A DNA stretch of 64,000 bases from contig CAVZWU010000015.1 in the NCBI GenBank assembly GCA_963779095.1, positions 124,001 through 188,000 on the forward strand, given 5' to 3'. Position numbers and translations under genes: made by a program. Each line of letters begins with the position of its first letter. Positions within the stretch are counted from its first letter, which is position 1. Positions 27,382 to 36,191 of this stretch are shown piece after piece. This DNA comes from Roseiarcus sp963779095 (GTDB lineage: Bacteria > Pseudomonadota > Alphaproteobacteria > Rhizobiales > Beijerinckiaceae). The notes under the pieces are model-generated. The model searched no databases. It had not been told where the DNA came from and saw only the letters and a list, made by a program, of their open reading frames with translations.

Positions 27382-28271
27382 TGGCGGTGACGAGCGAAGA
27401 GAGGATGGCCGCAGGGTCCGTCGAAGTCCTGCAGCCTCCGAGGCGGCCCTTTCAGGTCGGGCTTGCCGCGCGCTACGCGGTGCTGATCGGAACGATCGTC
27501 CTGACGCTCTTTCCGCTCGTATGGCTCGTCATTACGTCGCTGCGCGTTCCGGCCGACATCTTCGCGGTCCCGGTGCACATCATCCCGGCCTCGGTGACCT
27601 GGCGCCAGTACGTCAATGTCTTCACCCAGTACAATCTTGCCGGCTATCTCTGGAACACGATCATCGTCTCGCTGGCGACGGTCGTCTGCGTGACGGTGCT
27701 CGCCGTCCCTTGCGCCTATGCGATGGCCCGGTTCCGCCTGCCCGGCCACCGGGTCATCGTCACGCTGTTGCTCATCATGCGCATGATCCCGGTCGTCGCG
27801 CTCGCGATTCCGCTCTTCGCCGTCTTCGCGAGTCTCGGGCTCCTGGACACTCTGACGTCGCTGATCCTCGCCCATACGGCGGCGAAGCTGCCCGTCGCCA
27901 TCTGGCTCCTCATCGGCTTCGTCCAGGACGTGCCGAAGGAGATCGAGGAATCCGCGGCGATGGACGGCGCCGGGACGCTGAGGACGCTCGTCCAGATCGT
28001 CACGCCGCTGATTGCGCCGGGCCTTGGCGCGAGCGCCGTCATCACGTTTCTGTTCACCTGGAACGATCTTCTGATCGCCCTGACGCTCGCCTCGAGCGAG
28101 AACGCGCAGACCCTGCCGGTCGGTCTCACCAATTTCGTCTCCCAATACGGCGTCGACTGGGGCGCGATGTCGGCGGCCGGGGTCCTGATGGTGATCCCGA
28201 CTCTGATTTTCGTCTGGTTCGCGCAGGGCCTCCTGGTGAAGGGGCTGGTGACTGGCGCCGTGCGAGGCTAG
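27381..28271 (+). CDS. Carbohydrate ABC permease, MalG/UgpE type
   Basis: Second membrane permease of the CUT1 importer, 296 residues, six predicted helices. The first helix is AVLIGTIVLTLFPLVWLVIT and the EAA loop is EIEESAAMDGAGTLRTLVQI. ATG 27381 overlaps the preceding stop by one base (TGATG), so the two permeases are coupled. The reading frame is open upstream through the first permease, which is a coincidence of the frameshift and not a fused protein. Confidence 0.92.
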   Translation: MAVTSEERMAAGSVEVLQPPRRPFQVGLAARYAVLIGTIVLTLFPLVWLVITSLRVPADIFAVPVHIIPASVTWRQYVNVFTQYNLAGYLWNTIIVSLATVVCVTVLAVPCAYAMARFRLPGHRVIVTLLLIMRMIPVVALAIPLFAVFASLGLLDTLTSLILAHTAAKLPVAIWLLIGFVQDVPKEIEESAAMDGAGTLRTLVQIVTPLIAPGLGASAVITFLFTWNDLLIALTLASSENAQTLPVGLTNFVSQYGVDWGAMSAAGVLMVIPTLIFVWFAQGLLVKGLVTGAVRG

Positions 28272-28278
28272 GGACGCC

Positions 28279-29453
28279 ATGAAGATCACCGCGATCGTGC
28301 CGTGGCTGGTGAAGGTCGAGCGCTTCCTACTGGGGCGAATATCTGTTCGTCGAGGTGAGGACCGACGAGGGCCTCTCCGGCTGGGGCGAGATCACGACGA
28401 CCACGAAGATCGCCAATCGCGCCGTCGCCGGAATGCTGCGTCAGCTCAACGATCTTCTCGTCGGCGACGATCCGACCAAGATCGAAAGCCTGTGGCACAA
28501 GACCTTCCGCGCCTTCACCTATATGGGCTCGCGCGGCGCGGCCTCCCATGTGGTGAGCGGCGTCGACATCGCACTATGGGACATTCTCGGCAAGAGCCGC
28601 GGCCTGCCGATTTACGAGATGCTGGGCGGCCCGGTGCGCGACGACATTCTCATCTATACCCATCCGGATCAGAGCAAGTTCACAAGCCGCGAAGGCGTCG
28701 TCGAGGAAATCCGCGCGATCATCGAGTTCCGGCCATGACGCGATCAAATTTGACCCCTTTCCGCACTATGAGGGCCACGCCGGGCATATGCATGGCTATC
28801 TCGATGGCGAGCTGTCGAAGAAGGGCGAGCGCGAAGCGGCCGAGCTCACCGCGCTCATCCGCGAGACTGCGGGCCCCGATGTCGAAATTCTCATCGACGC
28901 GCATGGACGCTTCGACGTCCCAACCGCAATTCGGCTCTGCCGCGCGCTCGAAGACGCAGGCCAGATCGACTGGTTCGAAGAGCCGGTGCCAGTCGAAAGC
29001 TACAACGCTCTCAGACAGGTGCGCGAGCGCGTGAGCGCCGCGATATCGGTCGGCGAGCGGCTGCATACGCGGTGGGAGTTCGTGCCGATCTTCGAGAACC
29101 GTCTCGCGGATTATGTGATGCCCGACGTCACCTGGGCCGGCGGGATCACCGAACTCAAGAAGATCGCGATCCTGGCCGAGGCCTATTACGTGCCGATCAC
29201 GCCGCATGACGCGAGCGGCCCGATCAATGTCGTCGCTGGCGCGCATGTGATGATGACCGTTCCGAACTTCTATCGCATCGAAACCAGCAGCTACGACCTC
29301 AGCCACTACAACAAACTGATCGAAGAGCCGCTCGACAACCGCGGCGGCCGCATCCGGCTCAATGGCAAGCCCGGGCTCGGCGTCGCCATGAACCTCGACT
29401 ATCTCAGGCGCAACGCGCTCGACGGATTCGACGACCGGAATGTGCGCGCGTGA
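28279..29453 (+). CDS. Mandelate racemase-family sugar-acid dehydratase (two frameshifts)
   Basis: Second enolase-superfamily dehydratase of the locus, resembling galactonate-dehydratase-like proteins. Three pieces join: MKITAIVPWLVKVE, then after a shift near 28322 SYWGEYLFVEVRTDEGLSGW through SREGVVEEIRAIIE, then after a shift near 28730 GHDAIKFDPFPHYEG to the end. The last piece has the Asp/Glu metal ligands in LIDAHGRFD, WFEEPVP and VGERLHTRW, and the His in ITPHDASGPINVV. Removing two bases gives 390 residues. It lies seven bases after the permease gene, in the importer operon. Confidence 0.85.
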
Positions 29454-29479
29454 TTCCGTTTTGAAACAAGGAGACCCCG

Positions 29480-30232
29480 TTGAACGCCCTTCCGGAGATC
29501 AAGGACATTTCGCGGCCGCCCCGCGCGCTTGCCGACGGTCTTGCAAAGATCGGCGCGGCGACGCTCAGCAGCGAGCTCTCGCGGCAGCTCGGCATACGCG
29601 ACCCGCAGATCCGAGGGCCCCGGCCGCTGGTGAAGGGCCGCACGATCGCCGGTCCTGCGCTGACCCTGCAATGCATGCCCAAGCGCGAAGACCTCTATAA
29701 CGAATCCGAATACGAGGATCCCGAGACGCAGCTGCACAGGCACGTGCTCTATCCGACGCAGCCGGGCGACGTCGTCGTGGTCGATGCGCGCGGCGATCTT
29801 GCGAGCGGCATATTCGGCGAGATGATGCTCACCTTCTTTGCCGGGCGCGGCGGGGCCGGCGTGGTGATCGACGGCTGCATCCGGGATTCGGCGGAAGCGG
29901 CGAAGCTCGATATCGGCATCTGGGTGAGCGGCGTGACGCCGAACTATCATGCGCAGACGAACATCGTTCCGTTCGCCGTCAACGTGCCCATCGCCTGCGC
30001 CAACGTGCTCGTTATTCCGGGCGATATTATCGTGGCGGACGACGATGGCGTGGTTGTCGTGCCGATTGGCCTTGCGTCCAAGCTGCTCGAGATGGCCGGC
30101 GAGCATGTCGAGTGGGAGGAATTCTCCCGCATGCGGCTCGCTCAAGGCGGCGACCTGCGCAAGTATTATCCGCTGAGCGCCGAGGGCGAGGCGGAATACA
30201 AGGCCTGGCGCAAGGCCCAGCAGCAGCGTTGA
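29480..30232 (+). CDS. RraA-like aldolase/decarboxylase family protein
   Basis: Protein of 250 residues in the RraA/4-hydroxy-4-methyl-2-oxoglutarate aldolase superfamily. Its hallmark is the GAGVVIDGCIRDSAEA stretch, with the Gly-rich strand and Arg-Asp pair that bind the divalent metal and pyruvate moiety. TTG 29480 follows AAGGAGACC. Being last in the sugar importer/dehydratase operon, it may cleave a 2-keto-3-deoxy sugar acid to pyruvate plus an aldehyde; this is inference, because family members also include the RNase E inhibitor RraA and proteins of unknown role. RraA itself is shorter, about 160 residues. Confidence 0.82.
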   Translation: MNALPEIKDISRPPRALADGLAKIGAATLSSELSRQLGIRDPQIRGPRPLVKGRTIAGPALTLQCMPKREDLYNESEYEDPETQLHRHVLYPTQPGDVVVVDARGDLASGIFGEMMLTFFAGRGGAGVVIDGCIRDSAEAAKLDIGIWVSGVTPNYHAQTNIVPFAVNVPIACANVLVIPGDIIVADDDGVVVVPIGLASKLLEMAGEHVEWEEFSRMRLAQGGDLRKYYPLSAEGEAEYKAWRKAQQQR

Positions 30233-30268
30233 GCGCTGCGCTATCTCAAGGGCTTGGCGGGTCCGCCG

Positions 30269-31593
30269 TCATGTCGGCGCCGGAGCGGCCCCGTGCGGCT
30301 CCACGGCGTCAAGATCGGCGGCGGTGATCGGCTGATCGACGATGAAGAGGTACGACGCGGCCGAAGCGACGCCGATCGCCGCACCCACGACCAGCGCCGG
30401 AATGAAGGAGCCGGTGTGCTGCACGATCACACCCCGTGACTGTCGGCGCGAGCGCTCCGCCGAGATAGCCGCCGAAATTCTGCATGGCGCCGATCGAGGC
30501 GGTGCAGTTCGTCGGCGCGGCCACCGAACTCAGCGCCCAGGCGCAGGTGCTGGTGACGTAGAGGAAAAAGAGCGAAGCCGAAATGAAGGCGACTGCGAGC
30601 GCGTTGCTAGTGACGAAGGCCGCGGCGACGGTGCAGGCCGCTGTCGCGCATAAGGCGATGGTCGCCGGATATTGCCGGCTCTTCACCGGCGACATGCCGC
30701 GGCGCACCAGAATGTCCGTGATATAGCCGCCGAGGATTCCGCCTACGACCCCAAAGACGAAGGGGATGGCGGCGGCGAACCCGGTGAACTTGACGCTCAT
30801 GTGGCGCTCGAGCTCGAGATAGCCGGGCAGCCAGGCGGTATAGATCCAGGTGAGATAAATGCAGCCGAAATAGCCGAGGATCATGCCCCAGGTGGTGCGG
30901 AAGCGGAACAACTGCTTCCACTCCCTGAGCGTCACGACGGTCCGATCCCCAGGCGGATCGCCGTGGGTGCGATAGGCGATCTCGTCGGCCGTCAGCTCGA
31001 CTTCGTTGGGGTTGCGATAGACGACAAACCAGACCGCCGCCATGGCGAGACCGGCCACGCCCATGATCATGAACATGACCCGCCAGCCGTAGCTCAGCAT
31101 CAGGAAAGGTGAGGAGCGGCACGGCGATGGCGGTGCCGAGCGACGAGGCGCAGTTGAAGATTCCGGTCGCGAGACCCCGGTCGCGCGGATGGAACCAGTC
31201 GCGGACCACGCGAGCGCCGGTCGGGAACTGCGGCGCTTCCCCCACGCCGAGCAGCAGCCGGGCGCCGAAGAACTGGCCGAAGCTCTGCACGAATCCGGCG
31301 ATCAGCTGGGCGAGCGACCAAAGGCTCAGTCCGCAGGTCAAGAGAAAGCGCGGCCCGAACTTGTCGACCATCGCGCCGGTCGGCAATTGCGAAAACGCAT
31401 AGGCCCACAGGAAGGCGGACAAAAGGTAGCCCATGTCCGCGATCGACAGGCCGAGATCGTGGCGGATCAGGAGATTGGCCACCGCGAGCGTCGCGCGGTC
31501 GATATAGTTGATCACGCCGGCCACGACCAGCATGGCCAGCGCCGCCCGCTGGATCGATTTCAGCCGCGGCGTCGCCTTCAACGCTTCCAACAT
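30269..31593 (-). CDS. MFS transporter, anion:cation symporter (sugar-acid) type (two frameshifts)
   Basis: Twelve-helix secondary transporter, 440 residues after removing two extra bases. Piece one (MLEALKATPRLKSIQRAALA to AIAVPLLTF) contains VINYIDRATLAVANLLIRHD, the conserved loop of the ACS family (hexuronate, galactonate, tartrate transporters). After a shift near 31105 piece two starts LMLSYGWRVMFMIMGVAGLA. After a shift near 30440 the end reads VQHTGSFIPALVVGAAIG to EPHGAAPAPT. It is convergent with the RraA-like gene and divergent from the HpcH/CitE lyase. The family and the context both fit uptake of a sugar acid. Confidence 0.83.
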
Positions 31594-31643
31594 CGCATTT
31601 CCTCGCCTTTAGCTCACCTTTTGCTCACCCGCTCGACTTAAGA

Positions 31644-31652
31644 GCATAAAAG
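31644..31652 (+). promoter_or_regulatory. Weak third copy of the locus motif (GCATAAAAG)
   Basis: In the divergent region between the MFS and lyase genes, GCATAAAAG matches GCATATAAG of the 24883-24896 motif at eight of nine positions. It is preceded by TTAAGA instead of GATAA. It may be a diverged operator or an unrelated AT-rich promoter element. Confidence 0.2.
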
Positions 31653-31830
31653 CGCCAGCGCGGTCGATGCCCTCGCCATGTTCATTTCATTTTCACCCAC
31701 ATGGCGCCTTCACATTTTCGTTGGGTCGACGCCTGCGGGGCGAGGGCACAAAATACAATGCTGCCGTGGCGAACGGTCCTCTGGCGCTGCAGCAAACTTG
31801 TGGTTAAATACTAGAGGTTACGGTCCGGAG

Positions 31831-32727
31831 ATGTTCATGCTTGCTCGCCCGCGTCGAAGCGTCCTCTATATGCCCGGCTCCAACGCCAAGGCGTTGGCGA
31901 AGGCGAAAACGTTGTCTGCCGACGCGCTGATCCTTGATCTCGAGGATTCGGTCGCCCCGGACCAGAAAATCATGGCGCGCGAACAGGTCGCGGAGGCCGT
32001 ACGCGTGGGCGCGTTCGGCGGGCGCGAGGTCGTCATCCGCGTCAACGGACCGCACACGACGTGGGGAGAAGCCGATCTCGTCGCCGCCTCCGCCGCCGGC
32101 CCGGACGCCATTCTCCTGCCCAAGGTCGACGGGCCAGGCGCGATCATGGCCGCCGCCCGGACGCTCCGCGAATCGGGCGCGCCCGACCGGACAAGGCTAT
32201 GGGCGATGATGGAGACGCCGAACGCCGTTTTGAACGCCGGCTCGATCGCCGCCGTCGCCGCCGACCCGACGTCGCGATTCGCCGTCATGGTCATGGGCCT
32301 CAACGATCTCGCCAAGGAGACGCGGGCGAGGCTCACCCCCGGCCGCCCGACCATGACCGCGTGGCTTGCGAGCTGCGTGGTCGCCGCGCGCGCCCACGGC
32401 GTCGACATCATCGACGGCGTGTTCAACGACATCAGGGATCTCGACGGCTTCCGCCTCGAATGTCTGCAGGGCCGCGACATGGGCCTCGACGGCAAGACGC
32501 TCATTCATCCGACCCAGATCGACATCTGCAACGAAACGTTCGCGCCAACCTCGGCGGAGGTGGAGCACGCAGCCGCGATCGTCGAGGCGTTCGCGCTGCC
32601 GGAAAACGCCGGCAAGGGCGTGATCCAGCTCGACGGCCGCATGGTGGAGCTTTTGCACGCCGACATGGCGCGCAAAACGCTCGCAATCGCCGACGCGATC
32701 GCGGCGCGAAGCATGGCGGCGGCTTAG
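31831..32727 (+). CDS. HpcH/HpaI-CitE family aldolase/CoA-ester lyase
   Basis: Citrate-lyase-beta/HpcH superfamily TIM-barrel enzyme, 298 residues from ATG 31831. The metal-site region reads ADALILDLEDSVAPDQK (residues 31-47), followed by a conserved Arg in REVVIRVNGPHT, the acidic AMMETPNAVLNAGS and the C-terminal IHPTQIDICNETF. Members cleave citryl- or malyl-type CoA esters or 2-keto-3-deoxy acids to smaller units with Mg2+. It is at the edge of the sugar-acid locus and divergent from the sugar-acid transporter, so a terminal aldol cleavage role is possible. Its end overlaps the convergent LLM gene by four bases. Confidence 0.87.
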   Translation: MFMLARPRRSVLYMPGSNAKALAKAKTLSADALILDLEDSVAPDQKIMAREQVAEAVRVGAFGGREVVIRVNGPHTTWGEADLVAASAAGPDAILLPKVDGPGAIMAAARTLRESGAPDRTRLWAMMETPNAVLNAGSIAAVAADPTSRFAVMVMGLNDLAKETRARLTPGRPTMTAWLASCVVAARAHGVDIIDGVFNDIRDLDGFRLECLQGRDMGLDGKTLIHPTQIDICNETFAPTSAEVEHAAAIVEAFALPENAGKGVIQLDGRMVELLHADMARKTLAIADAIAARSMAAA

Positions 32728-33720
32728 CCCCCTCGGGGAAGCCCTGCCGCCTCGGCGATCAGCTCGAAGGAGCGCAGCCGCGGGCATGCTCGTAGACGTC
32801 GGAGACGACGATGAGTTCGTCGGCCCGGGTTTCCTCGACCAGCGCGGCCATGCCTTTGCGGACCGTATCGCGCGAGCCGACAATGGAGCGCGCCAGCATC
32901 CGCATCGCCTGCGCCTTCTCCATCGGCGTCCAATAGCTTTCGATGTCGTCGATCGGCGGCTGGCTCAAGCCCCGCGCGCCGCGGAAGATGTTGGTGAACG
33001 ACATCTGCTGGGTCGTGGCGAGCCGGCGCGCTTCATCGTCGCTTTCGGCGGCGATGATGTTGACGCCGACCATCGCATACGGCCGGTCGAGCTGCTCGGA
33101 CGGCTTGAAGCGGCTCGCGATAAATCTCGAGCGCCGCGATCAGATGATCGGGCGCGAAATGCGACGCGAAAGCATAAGGCAGCCCCAGTTCGGCGGCCAG
33201 CATCGCGCCGAAATGGCTCGATCCGAGAATCCAGAGCGGCACTTCCGTTCCCGCCGCCGGCACGGCCTGGATGCGCTGGCCGGGGCCCGCCGGCGCCAGG
33301 AACGCCTGCAGCTCCAGAACGTCCTGCGGGAAGGTCTCGGCGGCCTCCGGCGGACGGCGCAAGGCGCGCAGCGTGAGCTGGTCCGTGCCTGGCGCGCGGC
33401 CGAGCCCGAGATCGATGCGGCCGGGAAAGAGCCGCGCCAGCGTTCCGAACTGCTCGGCGATGACGTAGGGCGCGTGGTTCGGCAGCATGATGCCCCCCGC
33501 CCCGACCCGAATGGTCTTCGTCCCCTCGGCGAGATGAGCGAGCACGACCGATGTCGCGGCGCTGGCGATGCCCGCCATGTTGTGATGCTCCGCCACCCAG
33601 ATGCGCCGGATAGCCCCATTTCTCGGCGTGGGCGGCGAGGTCGCGAGCATTGTCGAGCGCGCCGCGCGCGTCGGTCTCCTGCGTGACGCGAACAAGCTCG
33701 AGAATGGAGAGGGGCGTCAT
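32724..33720 (-). CDS. LLM-class flavin-dependent oxidoreductase (three frameshifts)
   Basis: Luciferase-like monooxygenase family protein, 331 residues when joined. Pieces: MTPLSILELVRVTQETDARG to AEKWGY; after a shift near 33608, RRIWVAEHHNMAGIASAATS to ALEIYRE (containing GGIMLPNHAPYVIAEQFGTL and the pocket motif GRIDLGLGRAPGTD); after a shift near 33120, FKPSEQLDRPYAMVGVNIIA to SDVYEHA; after a shift near 32780, RLRSFELIAEAAGLPRGG. The family oxidises varied substrates with reduced FMN or F420. No substrate can be named. It is convergent with the lyase gene, overlapping it by four bases. Confidence 0.82.
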
Positions 33721-33748
33721 GAGGCGCCTGCGGCCGGACGCCCGCTTG

Positions 33749-34186
33749 TCAGAGCTTCTTCAGCCTCACGATCACGTCGATGGCCGCGACGCTCATGCCG
33801 TCGGGAGGCGGGATCTCGAACTCCGGCAGCAGGTCCTCGGGGATGTCGGACAGTTCTTCCGTATCCTCGCGATAGAAGTGGTAGTGCGGCCCGGTCTTGG
33901 TGTCGTACCAGAGCTTGGCGTCGTAGATCGCGATCTCCCGCAGGAGGCCGCAGCGCGAAAATTCGTTGAGCGTATTGTAGATCGTGCCGAGCGTCGGCGC
34001 GAACTGGATCGACCGCGTCTCGTGATAGATCATTTCGGCGGTGAAGTGCCGGTTTCCCGCGCCGAAGATCGCGCGCGCGAGATCGAGCCTCTGGCGGGTC
34101 GGACGCACGCCCGCGGAGGCGAGCTTCCGGACCAGCACGCCGTAGCAGACATCAGGATGCGGAGCGCTCTTCGTTTCCATGGACAT
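33749..34186 (-). CDS. irr: Irr-type Fur-family iron-response regulator
   Basis: Fur-superfamily regulator of 145 residues. The winged helix is VRPTRQRLDLARAIFGAGNR with FAPTLGTIYNTLNEFSRCGL, and the C-terminal part GPHYHFYREDTEELSDIPED ends in the Irr-like AAIDVIVRLKKL. Irr in rhizobia binds haem and controls haem and iron genes. The N-terminal haem regulatory motif (Gly-Cys-Pro-Trp) of the Bradyrhizobium protein is absent; here the region reads DVCYGVLVRKL. The His cluster is His-Tyr-His instead of three consecutive His. ATG 34186 is the better of two starts. It is divergent from the GFA-family gene. Confidence 0.85.
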   Translation of the reverse strand: MSMETKSAPHPDVCYGVLVRKLASAGVRPTRQRLDLARAIFGAGNRHFTAEMIYHETRSIQFAPTLGTIYNTLNEFSRCGLLREIAIYDAKLWYDTKTGPHYHFYREDTEELSDIPEDLLPEFEIPPPDGMSVAAIDVIVRLKKL

Positions 34187-34383
34187 CGCATGTCGCTGGC
34201 GGACGGCCGGAACCATCCTCGCCCGCGAATTCCTGAACTTGATTGAACAGACTTTGTAATCCGCCTCGGCCGCATCCGCAACCTCAACCTTGGCCGGCGG
34301 GGCGCGGTCGCCGCCGCCTCGCTGGCGGCGCGCGTCCGATTTCTCATATGGTTCAGGTCGAGCCGGTTCATGGGAGGTTGGCC

Positions 34384-34805
34384 TTGGCGATTGCGGGCGG
34401 ATGTCTGTGCGGGGCGGTGCGGTACGAGATCAAGGCCGACGCGCCGCTCGGCGCGCGCTATTGCTGGTGCCGCGTCTGCCAATATCTCGGCTGCGGGAAC
34501 CGGGGCGGTCAGCGCCCTTTTCCGCAAGGAGGACGTCGCCGTTTCCGGTCCGCTGACCGATTACGTCTGCAAGGCCGACAGCGGCGCGACCATGCACCGG
34601 CGTTTCTGCGCCCGATGCGGGACGCAGGTCTTCAGCGAGGCGGAAGAGCGGCCGACTGCTCATCTTCATTCGCGCAGGCACGCTCGACGATCCCGATCTG
34701 GCGGCGCCTACGGCGACCATCTGGACGAAATCCGCGCCGAACTGGGCGTGCTTCGACCCCAGTCTGCCTGAGGTTGAAGGACATCCGCCCCCGCTGAAAG
34801 TCTGA
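34384..34805 (+). CDS. GFA/CENP-V family zinc protein (two frameshifts)
   Basis: Small Zn-binding protein of the glutathione-dependent formaldehyde-activating (GFA) fold, 139 residues after removing two bases. It shows the Cys pattern GGCLCGAVRYEI, then CWCRVCQYLGCG, and after a shift near 34500 TGAVSALFRKEDVAVSGPLT and RRFCARCGTQVFSEAEERP. After a second shift near 34650 it ends RLLIFIRAGTLDDPDLAAPT to PPPLKV. TTG 34384 follows GGGAGG; an in-frame ATG lies at 34348. Family members have diverse or unknown functions, so formaldehyde chemistry is not assumed. Confidence 0.8.
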
Positions 34806-34849
34806 GCCAGGCGGCGGCTGCACGCGGCTGGAGGGGCGACAGGGCGACG

Positions 34850-35146
34850 ATGCTGTTCATGGTGATCGAGCATTTCCGCGACAACGACATGGTTCCGGTC
34901 TACCAGCGCCTGCGCGAAAGCGGCCGGTCCCTGCCGGAGGGGCTCGAATATGTCGAGAGCTGGGTCGAGGCCAACTTTTCCCGCTGCTTCCAATTGATGC
35001 GTTGCGACGATCTGAGGCTCATCCAGGCGTGGATTCTCGAATGGCGCGGCTCAGGCGTGACGTTCGAAATCGTCCCCGTCGTCACAAGCGAGGAGGCGCG
35101 GGCATTGGTCGAGCCCTATCTCAAACCTCCGGGGCCGCCCGGCTGA
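34850..35146 (+). CDS. DUF3303-family small protein
   Basis: A 98-residue protein beginning MLFMVIEHFRDNDMVPVYQR and containing EGLEYVESWVEANFSRCFQL and MRCDDLRLIQAWILEWRG, the typical DUF3303 pattern of a small ferredoxin-like alpha/beta fold. Its function is unknown. It is in the same orientation as the GFA gene, 44 bases downstream. Confidence 0.82.
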   Translation: MLFMVIEHFRDNDMVPVYQRLRESGRSLPEGLEYVESWVEANFSRCFQLMRCDDLRLIQAWILEWRGSGVTFEIVPVVTSEEARALVEPYLKPPGPPG

Positions 35147-35245
35147 GGACTGGCGCGCAGCAAGTTGATAACGTCACATTTTGCGTGCATCCATGGCCCC
35201 TCCGCGGCGACGCGCCGGCCGATTTTCGGGAGGAAATCGAAGCCG

Positions 35246-35772
35246 ATGTCTCTTTCGCTCTATCAGAGCAGCGTGCCGGTCTACGAGCGCGGCGCTCAAC
35301 GCGTTCCTCGCCATTCTCGACAAGGCGGAGGAGCATGCGACGGCGCGCAAGTTCGATCCGAACGCCTATCTCGCCATGCGGCTAAGCCCGGACATGTTTC
35401 CGCTTCGTCCGCCAGGTCCAGAGCTTCTGCGATCACGCCAAGAACTCGTCGTTCCGGCTGGCGGCCAAGGACCCGCCGGTCAAGGAGGACAAGGAGACGA
35501 CACTCGCCGAATTGCGCGAGCGCATCCAGGCGACGCTCGACATGCTGAAATCGATCGACGCCAAGGCGATGGAGGGCGGCGAGACCCGCGAGATCGTCAT
35601 CCCCGCCGGGGCGAACAAGCTGAAGATGCCCGGCGCCGACTATCTCCTGCATTTCGCCATGCCGAACTTCTATTTTCATCTGACCACGGCTTACGACATC
35701 CTGCGCGCAAGCGGCGTCGAGATCGGCAAGCGCAACTTCATGGGCGCCGTCCCGAACCTCGTTCGGGTTTGA
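35246..35772 (+). CDS. DUF1993-family protein (two frameshifts)
   Basis: A 174-residue DUF1993 protein after removing two extra bases. ATG 35246 follows GGGAGG and begins MSLSLYQSSVPVYERA. After a shift near 35293 it reads LNAFLAILDKAEEHATARKF. After a shift near 35400 it reads SFCDHAKNSSFRLAAKDPP and ends NFMGAVPNLVRV, including the conserved His in YLLHFAMPNFYFHLTTAYDI. The family resembles DinB-like four-helix bundles with possible metal binding. The function is unknown. The RidA gene starts 17 bases downstream. Confidence 0.82.
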
Positions 35773-35789
35773 GCGTCGGAGCATCGCCC

Positions 35790-36143
35790 ATGACCATCAC
35801 CAGACTGCACGCCGGTCCGCGCATGTCGCAGGCCGTCGTTCACGGCTCGACGATCTATCTCGCCGGCCAGGTCGCCGATCAGGCGAAAGGCAAGAGCGTC
35901 GGCGACCAGACCAGGGAGATCCTCGCTGCGATCGAGCGTCTGCTCGCCGAAGCGGGATCGGACAAGACGAAGATTCTCTCGGCCACCATATATCTCGCCG
36001 ACATCGCCACATTCGCCGAAATGAACGCGGTGTGGGACGCGTGGGTCCCAGCAGGCCATGCGCCGGCGCGCGCGACCGTCGAGGCCAAGCTCGCCGCGCC
36101 GGCCTATACGGTCGAGATCGCCTGCATCGCGGCGACAGACTGA
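35790..36143 (+). CDS. RidA-family protein, second copy
   Basis: A 117-residue RidA (YjgF) family protein. It shows YLAGQVADQAKGKSVGDQTR in the N-terminal half and ends GHAPARATVEAKLAAPAYTV, then EIACIAATD, with the conserved Arg and the usual Glu near the C-terminus. It differs from the copy at 8875-9270 and probably belongs to another subfamily, because the loop sequences do not match. ATG 35790; no strong ribosome-binding site is visible, which is consistent with coupling to the DUF1993 gene. Confidence 0.85.
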   Translation: MTITRLHAGPRMSQAVVHGSTIYLAGQVADQAKGKSVGDQTREILAAIERLLAEAGSDKTKILSATIYLADIATFAEMNAVWDAWVPAGHAPARATVEAKLAAPAYTVEIACIAATD

Positions 36144-36191
36144 GCCGCGCGGCGCGGCGGCCCGAGTCTGGGTCGCCGCTCCGATTACATC

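Noticed and set aside
26463..28271. A 602-codon frame that looks like a fused double permease
   Set aside because: Its first half is the out-of-frame version of the first permease (Arg/Pro/Ala-rich). Only the part from 27381 is real protein.
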